Shown: piece by piece, positions 33,595 to 46,090 of the stretch
Position numbering within the stretch: the first letter of the stretch is position 1
How the letters are laid out: every line of letters begins with the position of its first letter
NCBI GenBank assembly: GCA_030180135.1
Contig: CM058232.1
Coordinates: forward strand, 62,765,330-62,829,329
From: Orychophragmus violaceus
Taxonomy: Eukaryota; Streptophyta; Magnoliopsida; Brassicales; Brassicaceae
Length of the DNA: 64,000 bases
Reading direction: 5' to 3'
Made by a program: the position numbers and the translations under genes
The notes under the pieces: generated by a model
What the model was told of the DNA's origin: nothing
The model's database searches: none
What the model saw: only the letters and a program-made list of their open reading frames with translations

Positions 33595-34180
33595 TTTGTT
33601 GAAAGGGGCCTCTGTCGTTTTCCAATAAACAAGATTCACTATACTCATTATGATTCATAATCAAATGAGCCCAAAAGCCCATCACTATGGAGCTTCTGAA
33701 TCTGTTTCTCATTTATTTGGCCCAAAACGACAATGCTAGAAAGAAGTTTGATTCGTATCATTTGACTTGAATCTCTTGGTATTAATGTTATAGTTAGGCA
33801 CATTCTGGTTTAGAACATAAATTTCATTCTCTAATGGATTGCTACTATAAAATATATCACTGTAATAAAATGAATAACACTTATTCTTGATTTGAGAACT
33901 GATATCCTTCCATATCCAAACAAGGATTAGAAATAATCTGTCTGCTCATAACAATTACATAGTAGCAGTTTTAAGTTCAAAACATGCCATAAAAGGAAAA
34001 ACAAATGAAATACTCCTACGGCTGATGCAGCAACTCTTGCTCCATTTCCACGCGTAGATCCACTTGTCTTTTCTCCATAGTCCTACTTTTGCTCAGGCCC
34101 TGCACATTTTCACAAAATATGAGTACCACGGCTGGTATCCAATACCCAACAAGTAGGATTATAAGAAGTAACATTTACTT

Positions 34181-35059
34181 CTATAACATAATACCTGAAG
34201 AAGAAGTCTCGTACGTCTTCTTCAACTTCTCATAATCTTCCAAGAATTTATTGCAGTTTCTTTTCAAATGCCCATAATAATTACAATAACGGCACTTAAC
34301 ATCTTCAGAAGGACTGGTTTTAACCTTAGGAACATGGCCAGACTCGCTTGGATTCACAATCGAGCTCGTCTTGCCATCACCTTTGTTCTTACCAAGTTTC
34401 TTAAACTTATTACCCTTTTGTACCATAAGGACATTTGAGGTGTCCTTCTTGATGTTAGGTTCAGCAGTCTTAAGCATCCCATGCAATTCAGTCAACGTCT
34501 TCGTCAAGTTGTTCATGTTATAGTTCATAACAAATTGATCATAGCTTGACGGCAGTGACTGTAGAATGATGGCAGTAGCCAACTCTTGGCTAATGGTACA
34601 ATCCAGTTTCCCCAGGTTATCAATATAACCCATCATCTTAATGACATGAGGACTAACTGGTTCGCCCTTTGGTAGCTTGCACTCAATCAGAGATCTAACC
34701 GTCTGGTATCTCTGAGTTCGTGCCTGCTCCTGAAACATACTTTTCAGGCCAGTGATCATCTGTATTGGCGACTCCACATACTCATATTGCTTCTGCAATT
34801 CCGAGTTCATGGTAGCCAACATGAGACAACTCACATCCACCGCATCATTAGAATGCTTATCCCAAGCATCCTTGTCTGACTGCCAGGCATTGGCTCGGTA
34901 CTTTCTGGGGAGAACTTTCTCAAGGACATAGTCCTTTTTCTCCTGTTTGAGAACAATTCTCAAGTTCTGATACCATTCAAGAAAGTTGGATCCATTTAAC
35001 TTGTCCTTCTCAAGGACGGATCGCAGGGAGAAATTGTTACGATGGTTTGTGCTAGACAT
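34181..35059 (-). CDS. Copia-C gag (open frame, 292 residues)
   Basis: Starts at ATG 35059 (MSSTNHRNNFSLRSVLEKDK) and reads through a gag domain (NGSNFLEWYQNLRIVL, PSSYDQFVMNYNM) to a CCHC knuckle CRYCNYYGHLKRNC near the end. In Copia-A and Copia-B the frame continues into protease; here a one-base deletion near 34192 stops it at GIML. The gag part itself has no break and could be made as a capsid-like protein. Whether it is expressed is unknown. Confidence 0.75.
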   Translation of the reverse strand: MSSTNHRNNFSLRSVLEKDKLNGSNFLEWYQNLRIVLKQEKKDYVLEKVLPRKYRANAWQSDKDAWDKHSNDAVDVSCLMLATMNSELQKQYEYVESPIQMITGLKSMFQEQARTQRYQTVRSLIECKLPKGEPVSPHVIKMMGYIDNLGKLDCTISQELATAIILQSLPSSYDQFVMNYNMNNLTKTLTELHGMLKTAEPNIKKDTSNVLMVQKGNKFKKLGKNKGDGKTSSIVNPSESGHVPKVKTSPSEDVKCRYCNYYGHLKRNCNKFLEDYEKLKKTYETSSSGIML

Positions 35060-36221
35060 AGCTGAAAAACGAGGAAGGTTTTAGTTATGATGTTCAAGAA
35101 ATGAGAAGTCTTAACTATTAAGAAAACTCGCATTATATTCAAACAATGTTTCCTCAGATGAATACAATGATCCAAGACCCATACTTCACTAAACTTGAGT
35201 AAGCCACTGGCTATTACCCAAATTTTAGCTATCTAGGTAAGCAACTCTTTGCTAGTTATATCCAATATAACTCTTGGTTGTGGATTGACATCTCATGCCC
35301 AATCCACCTGATGTTTCTGAGCCCAAAACGATTTTGATGGCCCAGTCAAGTAAACCAATCTCTTTAGTCATGTAATTGTCGATGTCTTGCACTGCAAATC
35401 CATCAACACGATTACCTCTGTCTTGCTCATGTAATTGTGAACATCTTGCACTGCAAGTCTATCACACAATTAAATGGGTCTTGACAGTTGACAAGATTGG
35501 AAAGACATCAAGTATCACTTGATATTTGATTGAGGAACAGAACCATTTAAAACGTTCAGTTTTATTATGTTTTAATTCTCCTAATTAAATGATTTGTCTT
35601 GGTTTGGTCTTGTGGTTTCAGGTTCCATAACCTAAACCATCAAATCTGATGTCGACCGACACTACTATAGTGTCGATCGATGCAGAATAACCAAAAGCAA
35701 TCCGCGATAACCGATCAATCCAATTGATCCGGTTTTGAATACCGGTCAGCGTCGATCGATGCTACATTAGCATCCGTCGATGCTAACCTAATCAAACCAA
35801 TCGCAATTAAACCATTCACAGTGTTCGACCATCATTAACCAAGCTCGATAACCGGTCCAATCCAATTGAACCGATTCATCAATCTCGCGAGGTTTGTGTC
35901 GATCGATGCAACGCTTGTGTCGATCGACACTAGGCGAAAACTAAGGTTTATTCGGGTTTTTGCCTTGCATCGATCGATGCCGGATTGGCATCGATCGACA
36001 CCATACGAAAAACCCTAAATTTCATTCGGGTTTTCGCCCTGTGTCGATCGATGCCGGATTGGCAACGATCGACACCATGCGAAAAACCCTAAGACGTTTT
36101 TCGAACAAACCCTAAACTAGGTTTTTCATGAAAACGAATTTTAGCAAGTTTGTATCAACCATACACAGATTCAGATTCAACTAATCTAATCAACATGCTA
36201 CAGATTCAATGGAACCCTAAA
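35060..36221 (-). other. Copia-C 5' leader with paired palindromes
   Basis: Non-coding leader with five paired palindromes at about 35650, 35750, 35895, 35966 and 36040, all with centres 21 bp apart. Half-sites switch between the GTGTCGA and GCATCGA types. The primer-binding site (36222-36233) follows. Confidence 0.75.
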
Positions 36222-36234
36222 GCTCTGATACCAC

Positions 36235-36915
36235 TGATGGAATTTCTAGCAGTTCCTAATCCAATTAGGTAACCCTGGTCTGAATTCCAAGCCTAGGATC
36301 TAGGGTTCATGTAATTGAATCTTTGGGATCTCAGAATTACCTGGTGATTAGCAGCGGAAGATTTGCAGATAATCGAGATCTAAAGCGCCTCAAATGCTGC
36401 GCCTCTACTGGTATCCACACGCACACAAACTGAACAGCAGGGATGCTAGTGCCTATAGAGATCCAATCTCTTCAGAGGTTTCTATTCAAGTTCTGGTGGC
36501 TGTGAATTAGGTTAGTTGTCAGTTTAGGTCGACCATATATCTTATATATGTCGACTTAAACCATAATGGAATTAACCAACGATTAAACCGAATTAATCTG
36601 ATTAATCCGCGAGTTGCATCGATCGATGCACTATCTGCATCGATCGACACTGCCCCAGAATATTGATATCGAATGCATATCAAATATGCATTCACTGGAT
36701 CATTACATTAATGATCAACCTCGTCTTTAACGCCCAGTTTGCTTAGGTGTGTGACCCTGTAGGATCATGTAACACTAGCAATGAGTTCTAAACTCATTGA
36801 TCATAAGTGGCTTCTAGCAAAGCATTATGACTACCTAGTATTATATGATTGTCTCATCTCGACAATACAACTATCATTTAGAGCAAGTACAATAGATTTC
36901 AGGACATTCCCAACA
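36235..36915 (-). repeat. Copia-C LTR (5' LTR in element orientation)
   Basis: 681 bp, six differences from the left LTR by eye; paired palindrome at 36615-36650. Confidence 0.92.
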
Positions 36916-37139
36916 CAAAACTCTCTAATCTAAATCGCAACATCAGGGAAGTAAAATCTTGAACCCTAAATCTCGTATTTTCTGAAGATATTCTAGGATT
37001 GCGGAATCTTGCCTTAAATTTGAATAGACCATCTGCGAGAGATATTCTCGGATAGTATATTCTAGTCTTGTTGGCTGTTCATTGCTAGATTCACATGTAT
37101 TGAATATTAAAATCATTTATAAAACGAATGCGATGTTTA

Positions 37140-38330
37140 TGTTTATTGTGTTGTTATCTTAAAAATATAATTTTCATCTAAATTTTTTAATATTTAAATA
37201 TATTGAATTAGTAGTTATCTTCATATTATATGTTTATCAGTATTGTACAATATTTTCATTTAAAACATAATTTAGTAACAAATTTTAGTTTTTGGATGAC
37301 TATGTTTATCTTATTTCTCACTTACTAAATAGTTAGAGTATATTCAAAATGAAAGATAAGTTTAATGTATATTTTGATGTCAACCTAAATTGATATTTTT
37401 CAATCTTAAAATTTTTGAATTGAATAATATTGAGTTATTAATTATCTTAACTTTTAGTTTTATATACATTGTGTTGTCATCCTAAAGGATATTTTCTATC
37501 TTAAGAATTCAGAGTTTAGTAATATTCAGGTGATAATTATTTTCTTACTACATGTTATTTAATATTCTAAAATATTTTCATATAAAAAATTTGGATGCCA
37601 ATAATTTACATGTTTATCTTATAAAAGTTTCGGATGCCCATAATTTACAAGTTTATATTTTTTACCACATATTAAATATTTAAATTATATTTAAAAGGGA
37701 AGATATGTTTTATGTATATTGTGTTGTCATGTTAAAATGATACTTTCCATCTCAAAATTATAATATTTAATGATATTTAGTAATAATTATCTTCTTACTA
37801 TATGTTACTCAATATTGTGAAATATTTCTATTAATAATTTTTTAATAGAAAATAATTTAGTCGGTTTCGTTTGGTTATCCTTTTAGTTATATATATATAT
37901 ATATTGTGTTGTCATTCTAAAAGAATATTTTTATCTTAAAATTTTAGAATTTAAAAGTATTGAAGTGGTAATTATCTTACATTTTAGTTTTATATATTGT
38001 GTTGTCAACTTAAATGGATATTTTCCAATTTTAGAACTAAGAGGAGATAGTAGTTATCTTACCTTTTTAGTTATATATATTGTGTTGTCATCTTAAAAGA
38101 TATTTTTCATCTTAAGAATTTAGAATTTAAAATTTTGAGTAATAGTTGTTTTTTACTATATGTTGTACAATATTGTGTAATATTTTATTTAAATTAAATT
38201 TAATAACAAAATTTTAGATTTTGGATGACTATATTTTAATATTTATCTTATATCCCACATATTAAATGATTAAAATATATTTAAAAGAAATATAAGTTTT
38301 TTATATATTTTGTGTAGTTTAAAAAAAAAC
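37140..38330. repeat. AT-rich degenerate repeat tract
   Basis: The phrase TATTGTGTTGTCAT followed by TTAAAAGATATTTTTCATCTTAA recurs in diverged form near 37147, 37370, 37466, 37718, 37905, 37996 and 38079. Spacing is irregular, from about 80 to 250 bases. No coding content. It could be an old satellite or an internally repetitive transposon. From 38331 to about 38780 only non-coding AT-rich sequence with a TATA-like TATATATAGG is seen. Confidence 0.55.
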
Positions 38331-38782
38331 CATTTTAATGGGTTAGATTCTAATAATATTGATAACATGTCGGACGTTAATCCTAATTTCTAAAGATTAG
38401 GATTCTATAAGTATATATAGGCTAAGCCTAAAACTCTATCAGAGGAAGAAGCAGCCGCTTATTACATTGAATGTTGTATTGTTTTCGTTTAGTCTTTTTG
38501 GATTTTATTTGCAATTTACTTTCTATTCTTCGTAGGCCGCAACACACCAATCAGCCGCATTTTCTTCGATTAGATACATGCTTGTGAAAGAACACCACAA
38601 TGGAACGAGGGATACTACAAAAAGAAGTTCTAAAACTAATTCCTCATGGTATTTTTCCTTCTATCTTTCTCTCTAGCTAATTTTCTTACCCAACTTTCTT
38701 AATATGTCGTTTCTTTTTCCTCTGCCACAAATTGTTTTATTGGAGCCACTGGAACTTGAGCACCAGCAATCTCACTCAATCT

Positions 38783-39680
38783 TTTCAATACAAGAAAACA
38801 CACCTATTACCGATCGGTTTACCGACGACAGAAATTACGTCGGAAATTACCGACGGATCCTCGTTGGTGACATATCCGTAGGGTATTCGATGATAATTCC
38901 CGAAGGATTCACTTTTCGTCGGGAATTTCCCAGCGGAATATCAAGGGAGTCCATTTTCCGTCGATACTCTGTCGGTTAGTTGTCGGTTCACTGTAATCGT
39001 AAAAAATAACAATATCAATATATTTATGTATGTAAAATGGTAACATAACACTCAACCCAACGGTTTCTCTCTCCTCCACTCACCTCTCCATGCCAAGGTT
39101 CGATACACGGGGGAATGTAACTTTTTATATTATTCAATTTTCGACGGAAATCCGATGGGGAGAAAATACGGCGCCATTTCCGATGGATTTTCGTTGGAAT
39201 TTTTAATATCCGTTGGTTATCCGTAGGGAATTACCGACGAAAAACCGAGGCTTTAGGGTTTCAAAATAGAAAACAAACAATTGAAAAAAAACCGAGGACA
39301 TAAAGTAATGATCTTTGGACCACATACCATCCCTTACATTTTCTTAGAACACATAATCTTTGGTTTTAAGAAAATTTAGTATGTCGGACGAAAACAGTTT
39401 CTTAGTATACAATGGTGTTTAAGAATAACTTATATATGACAATTGCTCGATTTACAGAAAACATAAATTATCAATAATATGTATATAAAAAACCTATATT
39501 TGCCAATAAACTTGTTATTTAGGTATAACGTAAGTACCGAAGTCTTAGAATCCTAAGAACCATACCCTAAAGAAACCCTAAAACCTATCTCGTCGGGAAT
39601 CCATCGAAAAATTACCGATATTCAACAGACATTTAAATTCCGTCGGAAACCCGTCGGTATGTTGGAGTCAAACGGTCATT
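38783..39680. mobile_element. CACTA-type left end with CCGACGG subterminal repeats
   Basis: CAATACAAGAAAACAC at 38783 resembles the plant CACTA end CACTACAAGAAAA with one change. It is followed by many short direct and inverted CCGACGGA / TCCGTCGG units to about 39665, the usual subterminal transposase-binding array of En/Spm-type elements. It faces a matching right end at 48983, but single-element status is not proven because no matching 3-bp TSD was found. Confidence 0.65.
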
Positions 39681-40300
39681 AAATTCATTTAGTTTGCGTT
39701 TGTTCCCAAAACTGTTCGAAAACTATCAACTTCTGGTTCCTTTCTTCTCCCTTTTCTCACTTCATCAGCTGATTTTTCCCCTTTAGATATCATTTTTTTA
39801 TCAGCTGATCTTCCCTTTTATTGGGATATTACTTTGGACATATTCCATAAAGCACATGAGGTAATATGGGTCTCTACCACTCCTGTAATCACTTCGAAGC
39901 TACTAGCTTATCCGCAGTTTATTACTTTTTTTTTTTGCTTGAAGGGAAGGGAGAAGGGAAACATACTCAGACATATTTACAAGACTTTCAACACTGCCAG
40001 AGGAATCCGATCGCAAGTATACCAAGCCCCTAGGTGATAAAAATCAAGTCAAGTTAGGGGTGAAGTCAGTAATGGATCCTTTGAATACCTGAAGTGATAT
40101 GGGTATCCTTGGTAGGTTGATCCGTGTGTGATTTTTCTAATAGTCATAGATCTGCTGCAAGTCTGTCCAATGATCACTTAAGTTCCTGAAAATGTGGTGA
40201 TTTCCTCAAAATAATCCTAGTTTCCTACTCAAGGTTTGACTCAATAAAATGACTCAACTGACTCTAAGAAAACAGAAAAGGGTGTGTGAGTAACTATCAA
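39681..40300. other. Transition from CACTA sequence to Athila-like 3' region
   Basis: No gene is supported. The ORF at 39834-40037 is unrecognised. From about 40030 the sequence (GATAAAAATCAAGTCAAG and beyond) looks like the 3' untranslated part of gypsy copy 1a; no 3' LTR was found, so the copy seems truncated here. Confidence 0.4.
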
Positions 40301-40795
40301 CTCCCCCACACTTAAATAACTCTGTCTCCAGTGTTATAAAAGCTTGGGCTGAGGATAAAAATAATCAAAGTGAACAGAGACTGAAAATGCAGAACAATTA
40401 CCTGTTGGGGAATGTGTGTCGACCGACACCATGTTGGTGTCGATCGATGCATGTGTCCGAGTAGTGTGTCGATCAATGCAAAGGATGCATCGATCGATGC
40501 TGATCATCAGTGACCTGTTCTCATGTCCTTAACACACCGAAAAAACAAAAATCAAAAGAAAAAAGAAAAAGAAAGTAAAAACAGACTCACCAGTGGGTTG
40601 CCTTCCACCAAGCAGTTTTTTTAGTCATTAACTTAACTATGGGAAGGAGATCAGGCTCCTGGGGGTTTCAACAGAGGCAATGAATGCCTTTGTGAAAGTC
40701 TCCTCAACCAAGACAATGTGTAAGCAGTAGTAGCATGAGAAATCCTAAGGAATGAGGGAATATAACCAGGGTGGGAGTGAAGCGTGGGTAGGACA

Positions 40796-41416
40796 CTATC
40801 CTGCATTCACATCAGTGTGTTTAGGAGGTTTAAGTCGAGAGGATTCATACTTTTTCTTTGTTGGAGGTGAGATGTATGAAGCTTTATGCTTATGAGCAGT
40901 TGCAGGCTCTGAAGATGTTAGAGTAGGCTCAGGATGAACCACCATCTTCTTCTCTCCAATATCTGACACTTTAACCTCACCAATCTGAATCTCTGGCTCC
41001 ACCTCAACACTGAAGCTTTGTCCATCAATGCTGGATTTCTGCAGCTTATCCATCTTGAACTGCAAAGGTTTATCTCCCAAATGGAGATTAATCAGACCGC
41101 GTCTCACATCAATAACTCCTTGAGTTGTAGCTAAGAAGGATCTACCAAGCAGCAGAGGATCATCCACTTCAATCTTGTATTTCAGAACCACAAAGTCTGT
41201 TGGAATCAGATAGTTTCCAACTCTGATGGGAATGTCCTTTAGGATTCCTTCTGGAACCCTTTTGGATTGATCAAGTTGGATAAGAGAGATCCTAGTAGGA
41301 TGAAAATCCATCAATCCCAATCTCACAGCCGTATAGTATGTCATGAGATTCACACCAGATCCTAAGTCACACATAGAACGCTTGAAGCAGTCCTTGAAGA
41401 TGGAACAGTCTAGCAC
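40796..41416 (-). CDS. Gypsy 1a aspartic protease segment
   Basis: A 206-residue open frame starting MLDCSIFKDCFKRSMCDLGSG. The active-site motif is DLGSGVNLM, followed by VGNYLIPTDFVVLKY and DDPLLLGRSFLATTQGVIDV, as in Athila-type proteases. The C-terminus is Lys- and Pro-rich and ends in a stop rather than running into reverse transcriptase. It would normally be cleaved from a polyprotein; here upstream gag is broken, so independent function is doubtful. Confidence 0.7.
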   Translation of the reverse strand: MLDCSIFKDCFKRSMCDLGSGVNLMTYYTAVRLGLMDFHPTRISLIQLDQSKRVPEGILKDIPIRVGNYLIPTDFVVLKYKIEVDDPLLLGRSFLATTQGVIDVRRGLINLHLGDKPLQFKMDKLQKSSIDGQSFSVEVEPEIQIGEVKVSDIGEKKMVVHPEPTLTSSEPATAHKHKASYISPPTKKKYESSRLKPPKHTDVNAG

Positions 41417-41604
41417 AAAGACTCCTAGGTCTGGAAGCTTCTCTGGAATCTGGTTCTATAGAACTACACTGATCTGTTTAGAAACTATCACCACCTCTTA
41501 TTTCAAATCTCCATTTGTGGAGATCATGTTCTTCACATATCTTTTCAGAGAAGGGTATTTCTTCAAGGCATCAACTAGTGGGATCTCAACATGCTTCTTA
41601 TCCA

Positions 41605-43465
41605 TCACTTCATGCTTTTAGCTTCATCTAACTCCTGTTTGGACCTCTTAGGAGCATTAAAAAATGGTATAGTAGGCTTATAGACTCGCTCAAGCACTTT
41701 TGAAAGTTCCTGAACTCGTCTGAAATGAGTGTCTACCGATGCAGAATGGGCGTCAGTCGATGCTGGCTTCAAAAAAGCAGATATTTCCTTTGGGCTAGGC
41801 ATGTGTCGATCGACACCAAAGGTGTGTTGATCGATGCTCTTGCATCGATCATGCTGTGTCGACCAAGGTTGTGACTACTTCATTGAAAACTCAGTCAGAA
41901 CTCGAACTTCCCTTGAATCGGGTTGTGCATCGATCTACACTAGAGGTGTGTCGATCGACGCCTTTCACGGACAAAGAAAATTCATCGTCCAGAACAGATT
42001 CTCTGATGTCTTCTTGCTCCTGTACCAGCTCGAATTCCCTCTCCACTAAAATAGCATTGACATACTGATTCTGATTCTGCTTAGTTCTTCCAGATCCATT
42101 TTGGCTTTGCAATGCTCCAGCAGTCTTTTGAACCTGAACATCTAGCTTCTTCACATGTGTGCTGAGAGATTTGATTTTCCCATTCAAATCCAGGTACAGA
42201 GCATCGATTTTCCATTGAAGTCTACTGTACTCTTCTGATGACCCACTATAATCTGTTCCATCATTGCCTTAATCTCAGACTGCTCATTGTTTTGTGGAGG
42301 AGGAGTCTGGTATGATGAAGAACCATAATCTCTGGAGAATGAGCTGTTATGCTGGAAAGGTCTCTGAAATGCATGCTTAGGCGTGTAACTAGAAGTCTGC
42401 CCTTGCTGATTCTCATATCTTTGACCTTGATAACCAATTCCAGCTATGTAATTGACGTTTTCTGACTCATCAACTGGTTCAAAAGTCTCTACAGCTGCAG
42501 CAAAATGGACATGCTTCTTTCCAACTAGAATGTTGTGGACATAATCAATATGTGTCTTCGTCTATGCGATCTGAGTTTCATTTACATTTCCACCTAATCA
42601 CTTCCTCTCTAGATCAACATTTTTTGGTGCTATTGCTAGTCACAAAGTTCTCAATCAGCTCCTTAGCTTGCTCTAGGACTTTGAGTTGAAATTTCTTTTG
42701 TTGGAAGCATCCAAACCCATTTGTTACCACTAATCCACACCTCTGAATAAAATGCTCAGCAGCTGAACCTCAAAGAAACCATGATTTGGACAGTCACATT
42801 GGTACATCTTGAAACATATCCAAGCAGCCTTTTGAGCTTCTGTAACTCCCTATTTTAATTGGAGAATGTCCTCTCTCAGCTGATCATATCTAGCATCATC
42901 ATAGAAGTTTCGAATGAACTTCTTCTTAGTAGCATCCCAAGTAGTAAGAGTATCTGGTGGAATCTGCTTCAGCCAGTTTGCAGCTTCCCCACCAAGAGAG
43001 TGTGGAAAAAGGTTGCAATGCAAGAAGTCATAGCTCACTCCATTGTGCTTCATTCCTGTAAGATCCTCAAATATTTTGATATGATCCATAGGATGCTCAT
43101 GTGGAAGACCATGGAACATACGCTGTCCAACAAGAGTGTAGTAGGAAGTCTTCAGCTCGAAGTCATTCCTAAATAAGAGGAGGTCTGATCGCAGACCTGT
43201 TAGCATAGAACTCGCCAAGTATGTTGTAATCATCAAGAGTCCTCCCAGATTGTGCATTCCCTTGAGCATGTGAAACAAGTGCGCCCGCAGCTTGTTTAAC
43301 ATCTCCAACTTGATTTGCGCCTGCAGCAACAACTAGTACTACAATGGGATTTCCTTCCCCATCAATTTTCTGACCCTGATTGTTGTAAGCATTACCATCA
43401 AGGTCTCTCAGAACAACAGCTTCATCTCGAGTCAACACCACAACGTTGGGATTCAACATCTTCAC
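41605..43465 (-). pseudogene. Gypsy 1a gag remnants
   Basis: Minus-strand pieces 43465-43169 (LTRDEAVVLRDLDGNAY), 43332-42850 (SYYTLVGQRMFHGLPHEHPMDH, DFLHCNLFPHSLGGEAANWLK in part), 42187-41891 and 41802-41605. They match the intact gag of copy 1b. Frameshifts and stops separate them. Paired palindromes fall within the downstream reading frames at 41728, 41802 and 41926. Confidence 0.75.
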
Positions 43466-43810
43466 TGGTTTCTGTCCTTTCCTGTTCGTTCGCTCTATCC
43501 TTGCAAGCTTCTGGTTTTAAAAAAACACAAGCTATTTATCCAGATTATTCTTTAGTGCACGATTATGCATACACTGTCTGATTCATGACCTTTCTGTCGA
43601 CCAATGCTGGTTGAGCATCGGTCAATGTTGAGTCGCTAGCTATGTCGATCGATGCGGAAGGTGTGTCGAGTGTTCTTTGTTGAAACCTGAAACGCAGAAC
43701 GAGACAAAACAAGAAAAGTTAGTTAAATTACAAACGAAAAGCCTAGTCTAAACTCTAAACTTAAATCTATCGAAGACTCAAAAGAGTCCACGGAAACGGC
43801 GCCAAAAACT

Positions 43811-45101
43811 TGATATGCTCAAAAGTTTTAATCCCTAGAGATACACTGCAAGTACACAGAATGTGATTGTAGTATATAGGGGTCGAACCACAGAGACTCA
43901 AGAATCTTACGATAGACTGTAAAGCGTCGAATTAAGCTAAGCAGAACAATGATTAAGCAATCATCAAAGCAGAAAAGTAAAAACGGTTGTAAGCAGGCAT
44001 GAAAAGCGTCAAGTCAAGGGAGTTCTCAGGAAATCGAGAATATAAGCTAATCAATCAATTGAGATTGAATTAAGAACAGTTCTAGAGCTAGAATCACGAA
44101 AATATAACATACCAACTTTCGTTGCGAATCTTAAATATGTCTAACAACCTAGCAAACCAACTTTCGTTGCGAGTTTCAGAGTTCTAAACATGCATTAATC
44201 TCAGGTTCGTTCGTTCACAATTTTCCTAAGCCAAATTTTTTTTGAATAGACAAATTGCTCATCTAGGTTCTTTCTAGATAATTAACAAACTTGTGTTTCG
44301 AGAATCAACCTAACATCAATAATCTAAGTTGCTAATTCAGATTAAGCATTACGATCAACCTAGACAAAGAATTAGAAGTTATGAATCCCAATAGATCAAT
44401 TAACCTAATATTCCATGAAATCGCTAATAAGAATCCCTAAACCTAACTGGTAAACTACTCAGACATGATTAATGAAACAAAAATCATATATGAAATAGAA
44501 ATCATAAAGAGATTATTAGGATAAATAAGGGGTTCGAAACCTTCTCTCTGTCGAATATCTGATCAGCCCCAAAAGCTCCAAATATCGCTCTCTAAAACTC
44601 TATGAATGTAAAAATAAATTGTAGCCTAAACAATGGCTTTAAAACCCTAATATAATAACTACAACACGATTTGGGATTCTTTGTAATTATGAAAAACTTC
44701 TGGGCCAAACTGCAATTCTTCAAAGTCTTTATCGATCGGGAAGGGCTTCCTAAATCCGGACTGAGCCATTGGTGTCGGTCGACGCTCTCTCATGAATATC
44801 GGGCGTGAAGGATCGATAACTAGGAGCGATAAACTTACGGTAAACTGAGCACCTTCTGTCTCAATAATGCATCGACCGACACCAAATGTGTGTCGGTCGA
44901 CACAAGTCTCAAATGTCGACTCTGACTTCTTCTCTTCAGCATGAGTTCTCCAAATTGCTCCAGAATGCGCCATAACATCCAAATATGCTCCAAACGTGCT
45001 AAAACCTGTAGAAGACTCTAAAAGACTCCAAACACACATAAAAGACTCAATAATAAAGACTTATATCGTGGCTAAAATCCCATAAAAACCATGATATTTC
45101 A
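43811..45101 (-). repeat. Gypsy 1a LTR (5' LTR in element orientation)
   Basis: 1291 bp starting TGATATGCTC and ending CATGATATTTCA on plus. Adjacent sequence GGCGCCAAAAACT is the reverse of a TGGCGCC primer-binding site. It contains one paired palindrome (44867-44904). It is homologous to the LTR at 60415-62763. Confidence 0.75.
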
Positions 45102-46090
45102 ATAAACTCTTCAATTTCTTTAAATTTCGAATAACAAAATGGATGTTGTTTGTTTATTCGCCCAAACCCGAACCAGAATTACTCATGTAATTGCGGCACC
45201 GGCACGGGACTGACTTCCTATTCTTCACCCGTCCCACGATGACCGGACCATTTGGCTTGGTTTTAATGCAGCTATACAGTATATCATAAGAGATGTCATT
45301 GAATGACGTTGGTGCGGCCATTTTATGACGTACATACATATAGCCGAGAGTCTTAAAATTACATGGTTCTACAATTTTTTGATAAATATATTGTTTTCTT
45401 TTATTTATTTCAATTTTTTTTTTTCAGTAATAGTTTTTATTTTATTTTTATAGGACTATTTCAATTTTACTCCCGTTATTCTCATGCAAGTGTGGCGGGA
45501 ATTCCGTTGGATGGCTCGAAGGGTATTCCAAACGAAAATGCGCCGGTTGAAGCTACTATGGAAAAGAGGGAAGGGGGGCAGGACCAGCTTGGATAAACGA
45601 ACAAGAATGGAACGGTATGATCGAGAATTGGACTGAGACGGATGAAGGAGATTGGTCAAGGAATTAGAATATTAACAATATTATATAAATAAATGTATTA
45701 TTCATAAATAAAATCAATAAAATAAAACTTTTAGTTTTATTTAAAGTTTGTTACTTTTGTACCAATATTATAAAATATAGCAATATTTCAAAACTAAATT
45801 ACAAATTAAACTTAATTTTTTTAAAAAAATTTCATTCTTAAACAAATATTACAATATATATGCTTTGTTTCTACAACATAGCATGTTGGTTTCATAGCCT
45901 TATATTATTTCCAACCATCCCAAGATCGAGTTACGCTTAGAACGGGGGTTTTTACTTTTTTTTTTTAAACATGTATAATATATACTTTTGGTTATAATGT
46001 CTTAATGAGTAAAACAACATAGAAAAATGGTTTCAGAGGTTTCTAAAATTCCACAAAAACCTGATTCGAGTCATGCCAATCCTGTACTTT
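45102..46090. other. Unassigned spacer
   Basis: AT-rich with no supported gene. The ORFs at 45363-45596 and 45456-45659 show no recognisable product. CACTA-like CCGTCGG units begin near 46120. Confidence 0.35.

Larger units (their letters stand above)
31561..34180 (-). pseudogene. Copia-C pol remnants
   Basis: Scattered minus-strand pieces match Copia-A and Copia-B pol. They are integrase parts (33514-33287, IHTDVHGPIS; 33145-32759, RFPSKSITKIPHEMW), reverse transcriptase (32252-32040, WQMDVKTVFLNGILERDVYM) and downstream parts (31872-31561). The catalytic YVDD stretch and RNase H are missing or unreadable, and several frameshifts separate the pieces. Insertions at about 32517-32741 and 33537-33594 each carry one paired CGATCGA palindrome. 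It cannot make a functional polymerase. Confidence 0.8.
30085..36915 (-). mobile_element. Copia-C: LTR retrotransposon inserted in the Copia-D leader
   Basis: Two 681-bp direct repeats (30085-30765 and 36235-36915) start TGATGGAATTTC and end CCCAACA, flanked by the TSD CAAAA (30080-30084 and 36916-36920). The primer-binding site on minus is at 36222-36233, and the polypurine tract follows the left LTR. By eye the LTRs differ at six positions (about 0.9%). Gag is open, but pol is broken by many frameshifts, deletions and two insertions. Overall it is related to Copia-A and Copia-B. Confidence 0.93.
40030..45101 (-). mobile_element. Athila-like gypsy copy 1a, RT-less, 3' truncated
   Basis: Minus-strand order from right: 5' LTR (43811-45101, TG...CA), a TTTTTGGCGCCGTT primer-binding sequence just left of 43811, gag remnants, protease, then an untranslated region rich in paired palindromes. 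Reverse transcriptase and integrase are absent. Copy 1b has the same order, so this seems to be a family feature rather than a single deletion. No 3' LTR is visible. Confidence 0.75.
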
